From Liolophura sinensis (Eukaryota > Mollusca > Polyplacophora > Chitonida > Chitonidae), in contig NC_088299.1 in assembly GCF_032854445.1 (NCBI RefSeq), positions 18,159,608 to 18,223,607 on the forward strand: a stretch of 64,000 nt of DNA, given 5' to 3'. The position numbers and the translations under genes are program-made. This document shows, piece after piece, positions 37,901 through 51,243 of the stretch; position 1 is the stretch's first letter; every line of letters starts with the position of its first letter. The notes under the pieces were generated by a model. It was not told the origin of the DNA and made no database searches. It saw only the letters and a program-made list of their open reading frames with translations.

Positions 37901-40900
37901 CCTGATCTGTCTCATCAACATTGGCCTGGCAGGAGATTCTCCCTTGGGCATGGTCAACTAATTTATACAGGTAGTCCCTGGTTGTCACCTTCATCACCAC
38001 CTCCTTACCTGGTAAAAAAACAGAGTACACACATGACCAGTTCATCCAGGTATTCCCTGACTGTCATCTTAATCACCACCTCCTTACCTGATAAAACAAC
38101 TGAGTATAAACATAACCAGTTCATCCAGGTATTCCCTGACTATCACCTTCATCACCTCCTCCTTACCTGGTAACACAACAGAGTACACACATACCCAGTT
38201 CATCCAGGTATTCCCTGACTGTCAACTTAATCATCACCTCCTTACCTGATAACACAACAGAGATACACATAACCAGTTCATCCAGGTACTCCCTGGCTGA
38301 CACCATCATCACCACCTCCTTACCTGATAACACAACAGAGACACACATGACCAGTTCAACCAGGTACTCTCTGACTGTCACCTTCATCACCACCTCCTTA
38401 CCTGGTAACACAACAGAGTACACACATACCCAGTTCATCCAGGTACTCCCTGGCTGACACCATCATCACCACCTCCTTACCTGATAACACAACAGAGACA
38501 CACATGACCAGTTCAACCAGGTACTCCCTGACTGTCACCTTCATCACCACCTCCTTACCTGGTAACACAACAGAGTACACACATGGCCAGTTCATCCAGG
38601 TACTCCCTGGCTGACACCATCATCACCTCCTTACCTGATAACACAACAGAGACACACACGACCAGTTCAACCAGGTACTCCCTGGCTGCTACCATCATCA
38701 CCACCTCTTTACCTGGTAACACAACAGAGTACACACATGGCCAGTTCATCCAGGTACTCCCTGGCTGACACCATCATCACCACCTCCTTACCTGATAACA
38801 CAACAGAGACACACATGACCAGTTCAACCAGGTACTCCCTGACTATCACCTTCATCACCACCTCTTTACCCGGTAACACAACAGAGTACACACATAACTG
38901 GTTCATCCAGGTACTCCCTGGCTGTCACCTTCATCACCACCTCTTTACCTGGTAACACAACAGAGTACACACATGACCAGTTCATCCAGGTACTCCCTGA
39001 CTATCACCTTCATCACCACCTCCTTACCTGGTAACACAACAGAGTACACACATACCCAGTTCATCCAGGTACTCCCTGGCTGTCACCTTCATCACCACCT
39101 CTTTACCTGGTAACACAACAGAGTACACACATACCTAGTTCATCCAGGTACTCCCTGGCTGCCACCATCATCACCACCTCTTTACCTGGTAACACAACAG
39201 AGTACACACATACCTAGTTCATCCAGGTACTCCCTGGCTGCCACCATCATCACCACCTCTTTATCTGGTAACACAACAGAGTACACACATGGCCAGTTCA
39301 TCCAGGTACTCCCTGGCTGCCACCATCACCACCACCTCCTTACCTGTTAACACAACAGAGCACACACATACCTAGTTCAACTAGGTACTCTCTGGCTGCC
39401 ACCATCATCACCACCTCCTTACCTGGTAACACAACAGAGTACACACATGGCCAGTTCAACCAGGTACTCCCTGGCTGCCACCTTCATCACCACCTCCTTA
39501 CCTGGTAACACAACAGAGTACACACATACCTAGTTCAACCAGGTACTCTCTGGCTGCCACCATCATCACCACCTCCTTACCTGGTAACACAACAGAGTAC
39601 ACACATGGCCAGTTCAACCAGGTACTCCCTGGCTGCCACCATCATCACCACCTCTTTACCTGGTAACACAACTGAGTACACACATGGCCAGTTCATCCAG
39701 GTACTCCCTGGCTGACACCATCATCACCACCTCCTTACCTGTTAACACAACAGAGCACACACATACCCAGTTCATCCAGGTAGAGTGTGCGTGATGATAA
39801 ATACCACTATAACCTAAATCATCATGTGGTAACCTTAGGCTGCTGTTCAGGTTGCCTCAGCTTACTTACACTCCTTTTTAGCCAGTTTGACGTGGAATGT
39901 CTCCGCTTTGATCTTGGACTCAACCTCTCCTGTGTAGCGGACCACAGATGCCATCAAGTGTATGACGATGTTCCGCTCCTTTCCACTCTTATTCTCCATT
40001 TTGGCAACGACATCAAAGTCCTTGCCCATGTAATGAATGTCTTTGTCCACCAAGTCAAATGCAACATCCTGTGGAGCACATGTGGCATGGATAACTATGA
40101 CAAAGACAATGGTCCGGCATTTCCGAAGAAGACTTAAGGAGGCATGTTTCTGTTGGATTTTACACTCTCAGACTGACTACCATTTGATGGCACTGTGTAT
40201 CAGTTTTTTAATATAAGCCAATATGAAAGAGACACAGGGACATATGAAAGGGAGTCAAATTGATAAAATACTGAAAGCATCTTATACTTAACATTAGCAA
40301 AATAATAACATAGTTTATAATAATCTAATGGAGCAAAACTGAAAGTGACAAAAATGGATCAAATCAGAGCTATAAACAGGTAATGCTGAAGACAGTTGTT
40401 TTTGTGTTTTCTTGTGATTTCTTTCTAAGAATGCCCTAACTCTTCAAACATTTCAACTGCTTCTGCAACAAACACTTTAAAACATTCCAACAGAACTATG
40501 GTGTGTCAGTTTTGTGAAGCTTGCATGAGGACAGCTCCTCCTATCAGCTGACAAAGATATGCTCACCTCAGTTCCGTGATCCTCGTAGATCTCCTTCCGC
40601 TTGGAGCCAGTTCGTATAGCCCGTAGCACAGCTGCCCTCTCCGAGGAGCTGCCTGACAGAGAAACCTCAGGTTAGCTGTTGACAGGCCTGTCATTAAAAT
40701 AGTCACTAACTTCTTTGTCATAGTCTAAACACATTACAATGAATTACCTCAAAGAAAAAAAAATTTTAGCAAGAAAATAAATGTTGCATATCCACCAGGG
40801 CCAAATATAGCTTTCTAAGTTGGGCATCCTTTTAGTGAGGATAATTTGAGCTCAAATATTTTCAGATATTAAGAAACCTGATACAAATATACCAAATTAT

Positions 40901-43900
40901 AGTGTGAATACCACTGACAAATCCTTGTACAATCAGTATACAATTTACATGAATATATATATATTTTTTTATTATTTTTTGTATCAGGAATTTTTTCTAA
41001 CAGTTAGGTTAAATTTATCAGACAATATTCCCCCTAATTTTCCTAACTTCAAAAGGGTATCAAAATAATCGTTGCACTTGTCTCTAAATAACAATAATAC
41101 AGTTATCCAAATCAACTTTGTTGCTACGCAAATATCAACTTGTGAGATCATTCAAAAACCTAGAAAAAGTAACTACACAAATATATAAAAGCAATAAAGC
41201 ACAGCTTTCATGCACTAACAGAAGGTAATAATTTATTATTATTGCATGTTTGACTTGTGAAATAATATCCTCATGTGATACCTTCTCCAAACTTGTAACC
41301 TTCCGTGACATCATCCCGATCTGGATCAAACCGGTCCATGGCAGCATTGACGACTCCACAGAGACTGCCACACTTCTTGGTACTGATGAACTTTCCCACC
41401 CTAAAACCATACACATATGCTTCCCATAGTAATCTACATACGTAGCCCCCAAGTACAGTTCCACTGCATGGTCTGCCCCAACATAACAAGGATTCATCCT
41501 GGCTTCAATGACATCGTTCAGCCTCCAACAAACAAACACTTGGAGTTTGTACTCCTTATGTAGCTCAAATATGCCTGGTAAATTTTGATGTACATGCACC
41601 AAATAGTTGTTGACCTCAAGGCTTCAGCATTGCAGGTACAGGGGAAGTATGTAATAACTGTACATCTTATATGTAACAAGATTTCAATCATCTTTTTAAT
41701 GTGCATCAGTGCATTAATTATTAATTATATTAATCCTTATTATTCAAATATATATACTAAACTTATCCGCCAGGGCCAGTATGGCTTTCTAATTTCTTCC
41801 CACTAATGCAGCGTGGCAAGCTCTAACACTTTTTAGGAAGCTAATTTGGGCTCAAATATTTTCAGATCTTGACAAACCTGAAATAAATGTCTTACACAGC
41901 AAATTTTAGTGAAAATTACTGACAAATCCTTGTACAATCAGTATAGAATATTCATGAATGTATTTTTTTTTTCAAACATTTCTTTCTATCAGGCAATATT
42001 CCCCATCCCCCATTTATAGGCTATGCCTTAAGTTGGTTACCTTTAAAGGGTTTCAAAATAATCCTTACATTTGTCTCTGTACTTACAACAAATTCAGCAT
42101 GATCAACATCAGCTTGTGAAAGTCAAACTTTCACAAGCTCAGCAAATGAACTTCTACTCTGAGATTTTAAAGGAAATGAAATCCAAGCCTACACATCTTT
42201 CTTCCAGCTTTTCTTCCAGGTTTTGTCTTCTCCCATGGCATAGTCAATCCTGTCAGCGTTGACCTCAGCAAACAGGAAGGCTGTATCATAAGGCAGGTGA
42301 ACGTCTCCCTCTCGGATGGCTTTAACAGACGCTGGGCCACAGCGGTACACACCTGAAAGTGATCATGCCAAGACAATGACTCATTCAGTACATGTATATA
42401 TACATATATGTTTAAATGATACCTGTACGTGTTCTGTACAACAACTTATGATACAATAAATTGTATTTCATACATTAAAGTATAGTACACAGGTTGAAGC
42501 TGACATGCAAGAACGGTGTAAATGGAGAGGAGTTCAGGTGTGAGAAGGGAGGGGGGAGGGTGTGGAAAACGTGTCGTAGGAGGGAAAAGTGTGAAGCCCA
42601 TATGCACATCGCCTAGGTCAACCATCTTCACAGATTCAGTCAGAGGTACTTAATCATAGTTTGATTCGCCAATGATGCTGTCGCTCCTAATTATGGCCCA
42701 AAAATAAACTTTAAGACAATAAAACAGGAGAAAAATCACAAAAATGAGATATTTCAGCTATATATGTGTAAAGTGCCATACATGACTTCAAAATGAGTAG
42801 GCCTACGCCTTCCGGCACAAATCTATCATTTTCATAGTCCTTCTAGATGTATACAGTGTGCTATTTTAAAACATCTCACCGAATCTATGGCCGACAAACA
42901 GCAGTCGATCGTGGAACTTTTTGAATTAATCTAGGTGAGGTGCGGTGCCCTTTTCAAGGCCTAGATTTGGCGCCATGTGCCATTTTTCAATGAGAAACGT
43001 CAGCGAAGTAAGTTCTCGATTCTACTGGGGGAAGTCAAAACACGATGCGTAACTGGAAATGCACCCCAGTTAAGACTATCTTCGATCTGAAGACACAGAT
43101 TACGCGAGCTAACAATAACATAAAGATCTATGGAGAAAAGTGAACGGATAAGCTTGTCCTGAAGCAAACGTTAAATTCTGAGAAATAAAAAGACTGGGCA
43201 CCTGCGTAACTCTTCCCGAGTCGGCCATTTTGGTGTCGAATGAACTACCACAAACTGCGCAGAGTTGTTCACCTTCAAAAATTCAAAGGGAGAGAACCAA
43301 AGAGTTGCATTCTTCTGGAGAAGGCCTGCATGTGATACATACATATAGGCCTGTATGTGGTATAAGCCCTGTCATTAGACAACTCGACTGCACATAATGG
43401 GTTAAGCCAATAAATGATTCGTCTTGTTGAAAGAGCCGCGTTCTAATTTGTAAATAACTTTATTTCGTTGCTTTTTTAAATAAAGTTATCTCCTCTTTCA
43501 AATAGGACTAATCTTGACCTTCCTTAATTAAAGCAATAAAGATGATCTTTTAACATATAACATATACGCCTATCTTATGTGGGCCGATAATTACCAACAG
43601 TTCCATTTGCCCTGTTTTTCTTGGATATATCCACTCGATTTGAGCCATTCAGCTTCCATAAGCTCCTCCAAACGATCTTCCGGATGACTTTCTAATTCCA
43701 GAAGGAGCTATTCGAATCGGCCTGACTTTAGGCAAGCACAATGTAAGAATCAGAGATGACAGGCTAGACACGTGATCCACACGTGACCCATTGTTACCCA
43801 CCGTCACTAAGTTCTTGCGGTGTACCGTCTATCGCCTGCCACCCTCCGTATCCGGCCGGCAGGTCAGGGCGTGTCATCCACACCTCATTCCACACGTGAA

Positions 43901-46900
43901 AGTTCCTGTGAAGGCAACGATGAGCATGAATTCCATCTGGTCGGGAGATTTAGCAAATAAAAGTGTGCAAAGCATACACGTTCATCTAGGTAAGTATTTG
44001 GCAGTAAAGGCCTCATTTGGGCTTTCCGGTATGTAATTACCTGTGCATGTTGTTACGATATGACAGTCGATATGTTTACATGGTGTCAGAAGTTGGATTT
44101 ATTTAATTTTATCTTTAACGTACAGGACAATTTGTCAATTACGAAAAATAAAACTCACTATCAGGTGCAGTTTTGATTTTGGGTATACTTTGTTCGTAAG
44201 ACTGAATATAGGCGCTTCGTATTAAAACAGCGTCAGGACGGCAATATATGGGATAGGCCCATGTACAGTACGTGTAGACCCCTACAAACGTTATAATTTA
44301 TATGGCAATATCAATCTATGAGCGATATAGGTTGGTCTCTGACTGTGAGCACTGAGTGGGAAAACTTCTGAATGAATGAATGAATGAATGAATGAATGAA
44401 TGAATGATAGGTGTAGCTTATTTTCATAACACATACAACTCGGCCTGCACAATACACATTCGAAATAATTCGGCATCGAAAGATAGATGGCCAGATTCCG
44501 CACGAGTTCACTTCAGTGAGCAAAACTGAAACCTCATTGATACTGGTAATGTCGTATGACAATTACAAGGTTGTTAAAATGTATGCAGTTGTTATACACC
44601 AATCGTTTGGTTCAACAAAATGTTTATTTGAAACCTCTATGGATAAAATGAAGAATGAAATTTCGTGTAATAATACGATGAACTACCCAACCGTCAGCTG
44701 ACTCCGGTGGGATTAGTGCATAACACTTACATTTTGTAGCTTGTTCATTTGTTACTTGAACTCTGCGGTACAAAATTCCATTTCCTTCTACTAATCTATT
44801 CTACTGCGCTGCGTGCTTGACACTTCCATTCTATTCTACTTGTATTGTGTTCTGTTCTGTTCTATTCTATGCTACACCATTCTACTTGTATTCTATTCTT
44901 TTCTACTTGTGTTCTGTGCTATTCTATCTTACACAATTCTGTTTGTATTCTATTCTATTCTTCTTGTATTCTGTTCTATTCTAGGCCAATTCTATTTCTA
45001 TTCTGTTATACTTGTATTTTATTCTACTTGTATTCCGTTCTATTCTATTCTGCTTGTATTATATCCTATTCTGCTTTTATTCTATTCTATTCTACACCAT
45101 TCTACCTGCATTCTATTCTACTTCCATTCTGTTCCATTCTACTTCCGTTCTTTTTTATTCTACGCTATTCTATTTGTATTTTACCGGTGCATGTATGCTA
45201 TTCCATTGCATTCTCACCAGATGGAGTCCTCGCTCATCTTCTCCTCCGGTTCCCCCTTCTCGTTCCAGTACATATCGATGGTGAGAGAACCGTCACTGTC
45301 GCAGGCTGACTGAAAGTTCGTGACACTACGTGTGGGGAAGCCCAGAGCTCGACACACTGCATGTGGAAGGTAATACATACACTGGCCAGAGGTTTACAAC
45401 AAAAAATCACTGCAATCGCCATGATAGTAAACATGGTCACATTGTAAGTAATTTACTAGACGTTGTCACTGTTTACATTGGAGCCAAAAGCTTTGTAGCC
45501 GAAGCTGGGGCATTTAACAGAAGACACTATGTTTCCACTGCCAGCCAATCAGCGTCAATTCTGCACCCCTTTAAGATCGATGGGACTAATGACTTCTGAC
45601 AATACACCAATAAAATGGCGCCTTCGAAACCATATCTACCAAACGTCGCATATAATTTGATTCTTTACTGCAGAATATAGTACCAACCACAATTTGATTT
45701 TCGTTATTATCCTGGATCAGGCTTTCTTAAAGCAGTTGAAATATATGACTTAAGTCTTAATTAACTTGCTTAATTCGAGCCCAGATATGTCTGGAATGGT
45801 TGTGGTTTTGCCCCAGAAAATTGTCAGATGCCTGCCAAAGGGCGATGGTTTTTTCCATGTAGATGTATATACATTAAATGTGAAAAGTCTTGGGTACGGC
45901 GTTAAACGCCAGTGAAATAAATGCATTTCCGGAAAACTATAAATGATTGTTTTGTGAGAGGCCTACACGATGTCATGATCCCAGAGAAGACCCAGCATTG
46001 GCCGAATTTGACCGGTTTGCCAGTCCTGTAGAACTGCTCGATGATGGCTTCACTGCCCGTCCATTCCAGAGGAGATCGGCCGCCCACATAGTTCCCTGTC
46101 CAGTTACCGTGCAGGATTCCGTCATCGTCTTCCACATTGGCCTGTTTAGCAAAAATTGAGACATATTATCTTAAAAAGAGCAGAGCCCAGGAAGATGACA
46201 AGATGCCAAGCATTGAAACATTAAACATCCAAACGGTCCTCAAAGTAAGTGGAATTACGAGTAAAGTGAAAACATGTTAAAAATTTTCCTAAAAATATCG
46301 TACTGTTAATTTATTCACTTCTATAACATGACGCTGGACTTACACTTCTATGACATGATGCTGAACTTACACTTCTATAACATGACGCTGGACTTAACAC
46401 TTATATAACATGACGCTGGACCCACCCTTTTATAACATGACGCTGGCCTTACGCTTCAAAACATGACACTGGACTTACACTTATATAACATGACGCTGGG
46501 CTTACACCTCTAAAATATGACGCTGGACTTACACTTCAAAACATGACGCTGGACTTTCATTTCTATAACATGACGCTGGACTTACACCTCTATAACATGA
46601 CGCTGGACTTACACTTTTACAGCATGACGCTGGACTTACACTTTTACAGCATGACGCTGGACTTACACTTTTATAACATGACGCTAGCCTTACATTTCAA
46701 AACATAACGCTGGACTTACACTTTTATAACACGATGCTGAACTTACACTGCTAAAACATGACGTGGACATACACTTCTTTAACACGGCACTGGACTTACC
46801 ACAGCAGTGAGCTTGCGAACCACGTTAATGGGGTCACCACGGGCAATCACCGGCATTTTTGATTGGTCAAGCACTTTGATGGCACAGTCCAAGACGACTC

Positions 46901-49900
46901 CGTCAAACTGAAAACAGAAAACTATTATCTCAAACATACTTCATATAATGTATGTGAAAAAGGCAAGAGCGTTTTGTACAAAATTGGGATGTGTGAATGC
47001 ATAAGAGAAATTGTCGGTAGAATCGATTATTGCGTCAGTGAGGGAGAACACACGGCAGAAATACTGCAAGGCCACACAACAGGCATTTACTTAGAACCTA
47101 CCTGTGAAAAATTCCATGGCTTCCCACAAACATTTTTATGGTTCCCCACATATATTTTTCCGGTTTCGTTAAGGACATACTCAGCTTTCCCGTCCTCACT
47201 TTCCATGTAGACAGCGTCATCTATAACGTCACAAATTACATTTTGTTTCATGAATGGTATAATTTGAGAACTAAGGAGGTTAGTATAAACTTTCATCTGC
47301 ATGCCGATTGCATTTCTTGCAATGTTAATGTCATTTATACACCTACTTGTAGTTCTTCCTTACCATCTTATTAAAAGTGTACACAACCGATTTGTTCGTG
47401 CTATTACAAATTAATAACAATTCATTCACACACGTCGCGCTATAAAGAAGTTTTGTAATTGGAAATTGCTCTGCAGCACTGGTCATTAAGACTACTGTTT
47501 AAGTAACGTTCAGCACTTTCTTTCCCAGAAGCAGAGCACCTGATGATAACACGTACATGTGCGTGTGATAGGTGTTCCTACGCTTTTATCGTGGAGGCTC
47601 CATGTGAGCCTCATATTTTGCGACGTGTTCCTTGGCTCAGATTGCAGGGGTTTCAAGTGAGCCTCATTTATATGTACTAGTTTTTATACTTACGTTTACA
47701 CCAGGGATTGAAGAGGATGTAGATGGGTAAGGGATGAGTGTACCGGAACAAAGATTTCTTGGTTTTATCATCTTGACGGATGATGTCAATTTTCAGACGC
47801 CATTTTCCGACCGGACATACGGAGGGGGTAAATATCGTAACTTCGGTGATTCCACCGTCTGTTTTCTTCACCTTAGCGCCCCACTCGTTGGGATGGTCCT
47901 CGTCGGAGAGGATTAGTTCCACTAGAGAGCCCTTGCCGGGGAGGGGGTTATCACCTGTAATTAGTCAGAGGTAACACAGTGAGTCAACCACCGCGTGATG
48001 AAGAAATATCCTCAATGTCAATGAAATTACTGAGGGCGGAAGTCTAAAATTTAAACGTGAAACTCAAACATGCATGTGCACACCTCTCGTTATTTGAAAG
48101 GGGTATTGAGGAGCCTTCACCATAAGACCCTTTTCAAACGCTATCATTTACAGCCATTCGCGCACAAAGCCATTCGCGAAGTTGTACTATCTAAGTGAAA
48201 TACAATCAGATCACTCTCAGTCGCACTATATTTGTAACTGTATATATCTATGGAAAAACGTTTGCTGCATGCTTATCTATCCCTACCTAAACTTGATGCT
48301 TATATCCCTACCCAAACTTGATGATCATATATCCCTACCAAACCTTGCTGTTTATATATCTCTACCAAACCTTGCTGCTTATGTATCTTTACCAAACCTT
48401 GCTGTTTATATATCTCTACCAAACCTTGCTGTTTATATATCCCTACCAAACCTTGCTGTTTATATATCCCTGCCAACCCTTGCTGCTTATATATCTTTAC
48501 CAAACCTTGCTGTTTATATATCTCTACCAAACCTTGCTGCTTATATATCTCTACCAAACCTTGTTTATTATCTTTCCTTACCAAACCTTGCTGCTTATTT
48601 ATCTCCACCAAACCTTGCTGTTTATATATCCCTACCAAACCTTGCTGCTTATATATCCCTACCCAAAACTGATGCTCATATATCCCTACCAAACCTTACT
48701 GCTTATATATCCCTACCAAACCTTGCTGCTTATGTGTCACTACCAAACCTTGCTGCTTATATATCCCTACCAAACCTTACTGCTTATATATCCCTACCAA
48801 ACCTTGCTGCTTATGTGTCACTACCAAACCTTGCTGCTTATATATCCCTACCAAACCTTACTGCTTATATATCCCTACCAAACCTAGCTGCTTATATATC
48901 TCTACCAAACCTAGCTGCTTATATATCCATACCACACCTTTCTGTTTATATATCCCTACCAAACCTGGCTGTTTATATATCCCTACCAAACCTTGCTGCT
49001 TATATATCCCTACCAAACCTAGCTGCTTATATTTCTCTACCCAAAAATAATGCTCATATATCCCTACCAACCTTGCTGCTTATATATCTTCACCAAACCT
49101 TGCTTTTTATCTCTCCCTACCAAACCTAGCTGTTTATGTATCCCTACCAAATCTTACTGCTTATGTATCTCTACCCAAAACTGATGCTCATATATCCCTA
49201 CCAAATCGTGCTGCTTATGTGTCTCTGCCAAACCCTGCTGCTTATATATCTCTACCAAAAATTGCTGCTTATCTATCCCTACCAAACCTTGGTCCTTATA
49301 TACCCCTACTAAACCTTGCTGCTTATTTATCACCACCAAACCTTGCTGTTTATATACCCCTACCAAACCTTGCTGCTTATTTATCTCCACCAAACCTTGC
49401 TGTTTATATATCCCTACCAAACCTTGCTGCTTATATATCCCTACCCAAAACTGATGCTCATATATCCCTACCAAACCTTGCTGCTTATATATCCCTACCA
49501 AACCTTACTGCTTATATATCCCTACCAAACCTAGCTGCTTATATATCTCTACCAAACCTAGCTGCTTATATATCCATACCACACCTTGCTGTTTATATAT
49601 CCCTACCAAACCTGGCTGTTTATATATCCCTACCAAACCTTGCTGCTTATATATCCCTGCCAAACCTGGCTGTTTATATATCCCTACCAAACCTTGCTGC
49701 TGATATATTCTTACCATACCTAGCTGCTTATATATCCCTTCTCAGCATTGGTACATATACATCCCTCCCAAACACTGATGCTTATGTATCCCTACCCAAA
49801 ATTGAGGCTTATATATCCCTACCCAACATTAGAGTATATACATCCCTACCCAACACGGATACTTGTGCATCCTTACCCAAGATTGATGCTTATATATCCT

Positions 49901-51211
49901 TACCCAACTTTAGCCCATATATCCGTAGCCAACGTTGATGCTTTCATATCCCTAACCAGCATTGATGTTTTATATCCCTAACCAATATTGGTGCATGTGG
50001 TGAACGAGGTGTTGATCTACCACACAGTGATGCATATTACTCCCTACCCAACATTGGTGCAAATATGTTCCTAACCAAAACTGACGCTTATTCATTCCAA
50101 TCGACAAATCATACTGATACATCAATATACAAGCATCTATATACGATGTATACAAGGATATGCTGTATAAGCTTCTGCCAAGCATTGGTATTTGTTCCAA
50201 TTCACCAAAATAAGCAATGTCTGATGTTAATGCTTAAAAATCATCAATGGTCAACATTTCTACGCTTACTCACCCCTAGCATCCGCAAAAGTGGAATTGA
50301 GCTACGTAAACAGGAACATATCAAAGAAAGAATTTTCGAAGTGATTGTGAAAACTGAACATTCAGGATTCGTGATTTTCGTTTATGTACTTCAATTCTTC
50401 GATACATGTATATTTCCAAAAATACATCCATGATCTGTTCCAGACTGATAATAAAAAGCAAAAATACATCTGTGATCTGTTCTACACTGATGATAAGAAG
50501 CAAAAATACATCCCTGATCTGTTCCAGATTGATGAAAAAGATTGATTAAAAAGCAAAAATACATTCCTGATCTGTTACAGATTGATGATAAAACGCACAA
50601 ATACATCCCTGATCTGTTCAAGATTGATAATAAAAAGCAAAAATACATTCTTGATCTGTTACATATTGATGATAAAAAGCAAAAATACTTCCCTGATCTG
50701 TTATAGATTGATGATAAAATGCACAAATACATCCCGGATCTGTTATAGATTGATGATAGAAAGCAAAAAATACAAATAATATAACTTGTCATATGGTTTC
50801 ACTGCGTATGGACATGTCTCTTACCAAATTCGAAGATGAGCCGGAGATCATCCTTCTTGTCGTCATAACGCCTGCTGAAGGTGACCTTCACGTCAAACGG
50901 CTGACCTCTGCGGACTACCAGCTGACGGGGATTACCGTGAAGGATACCCGCTTGCTTCTCCTTCGTGATCTCAAATTCGTCCGTGTGGTGAGCTTTCGTG
51001 TTGGCCGCGATGTTAAAATCTACAGACTGGATTTTAAGGGCTTGTCCGTCAGTAATCTCATCTGCGTCTAGAGGAGTGCAAAAGAAAGTAATAATTGTCA
51101 TGCATCGAACCTACGTATGTATGTATGTATGTATGTATGTATGTATGTATGTATGTATGTATGTATGTATGTATGTATGTATGTATGTATGTATGTATGT
51201 GTGTGTGTATG

Positions 51212-51243
<32 letters not shown>

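Noticed and set aside
38009..39784. Tandem duplicated functional exons of the transglutaminase
   Set aside because: The units carry only the first ~48 bases of exon 14, not a full exon with its 3' half and donor AAG|GTATCTC, so they are not true exon duplications.
39787..40137. 116-codon plus-strand frame
   Set aside because: Antisense shadow of exon 13.
41135..41602. 155-codon minus-strand frame across exon 11
   Set aside because: Different frame from the transglutaminase; the true exon is bounded by GGTTTTAG and GTATCA inside it.
48182..49129. 315-codon frame with LPNLAAYIS repeats
   Set aside because: 27 bp tandem array lying inside intron 3 of the transglutaminase, opposite strand, with overlapping frames equally open.
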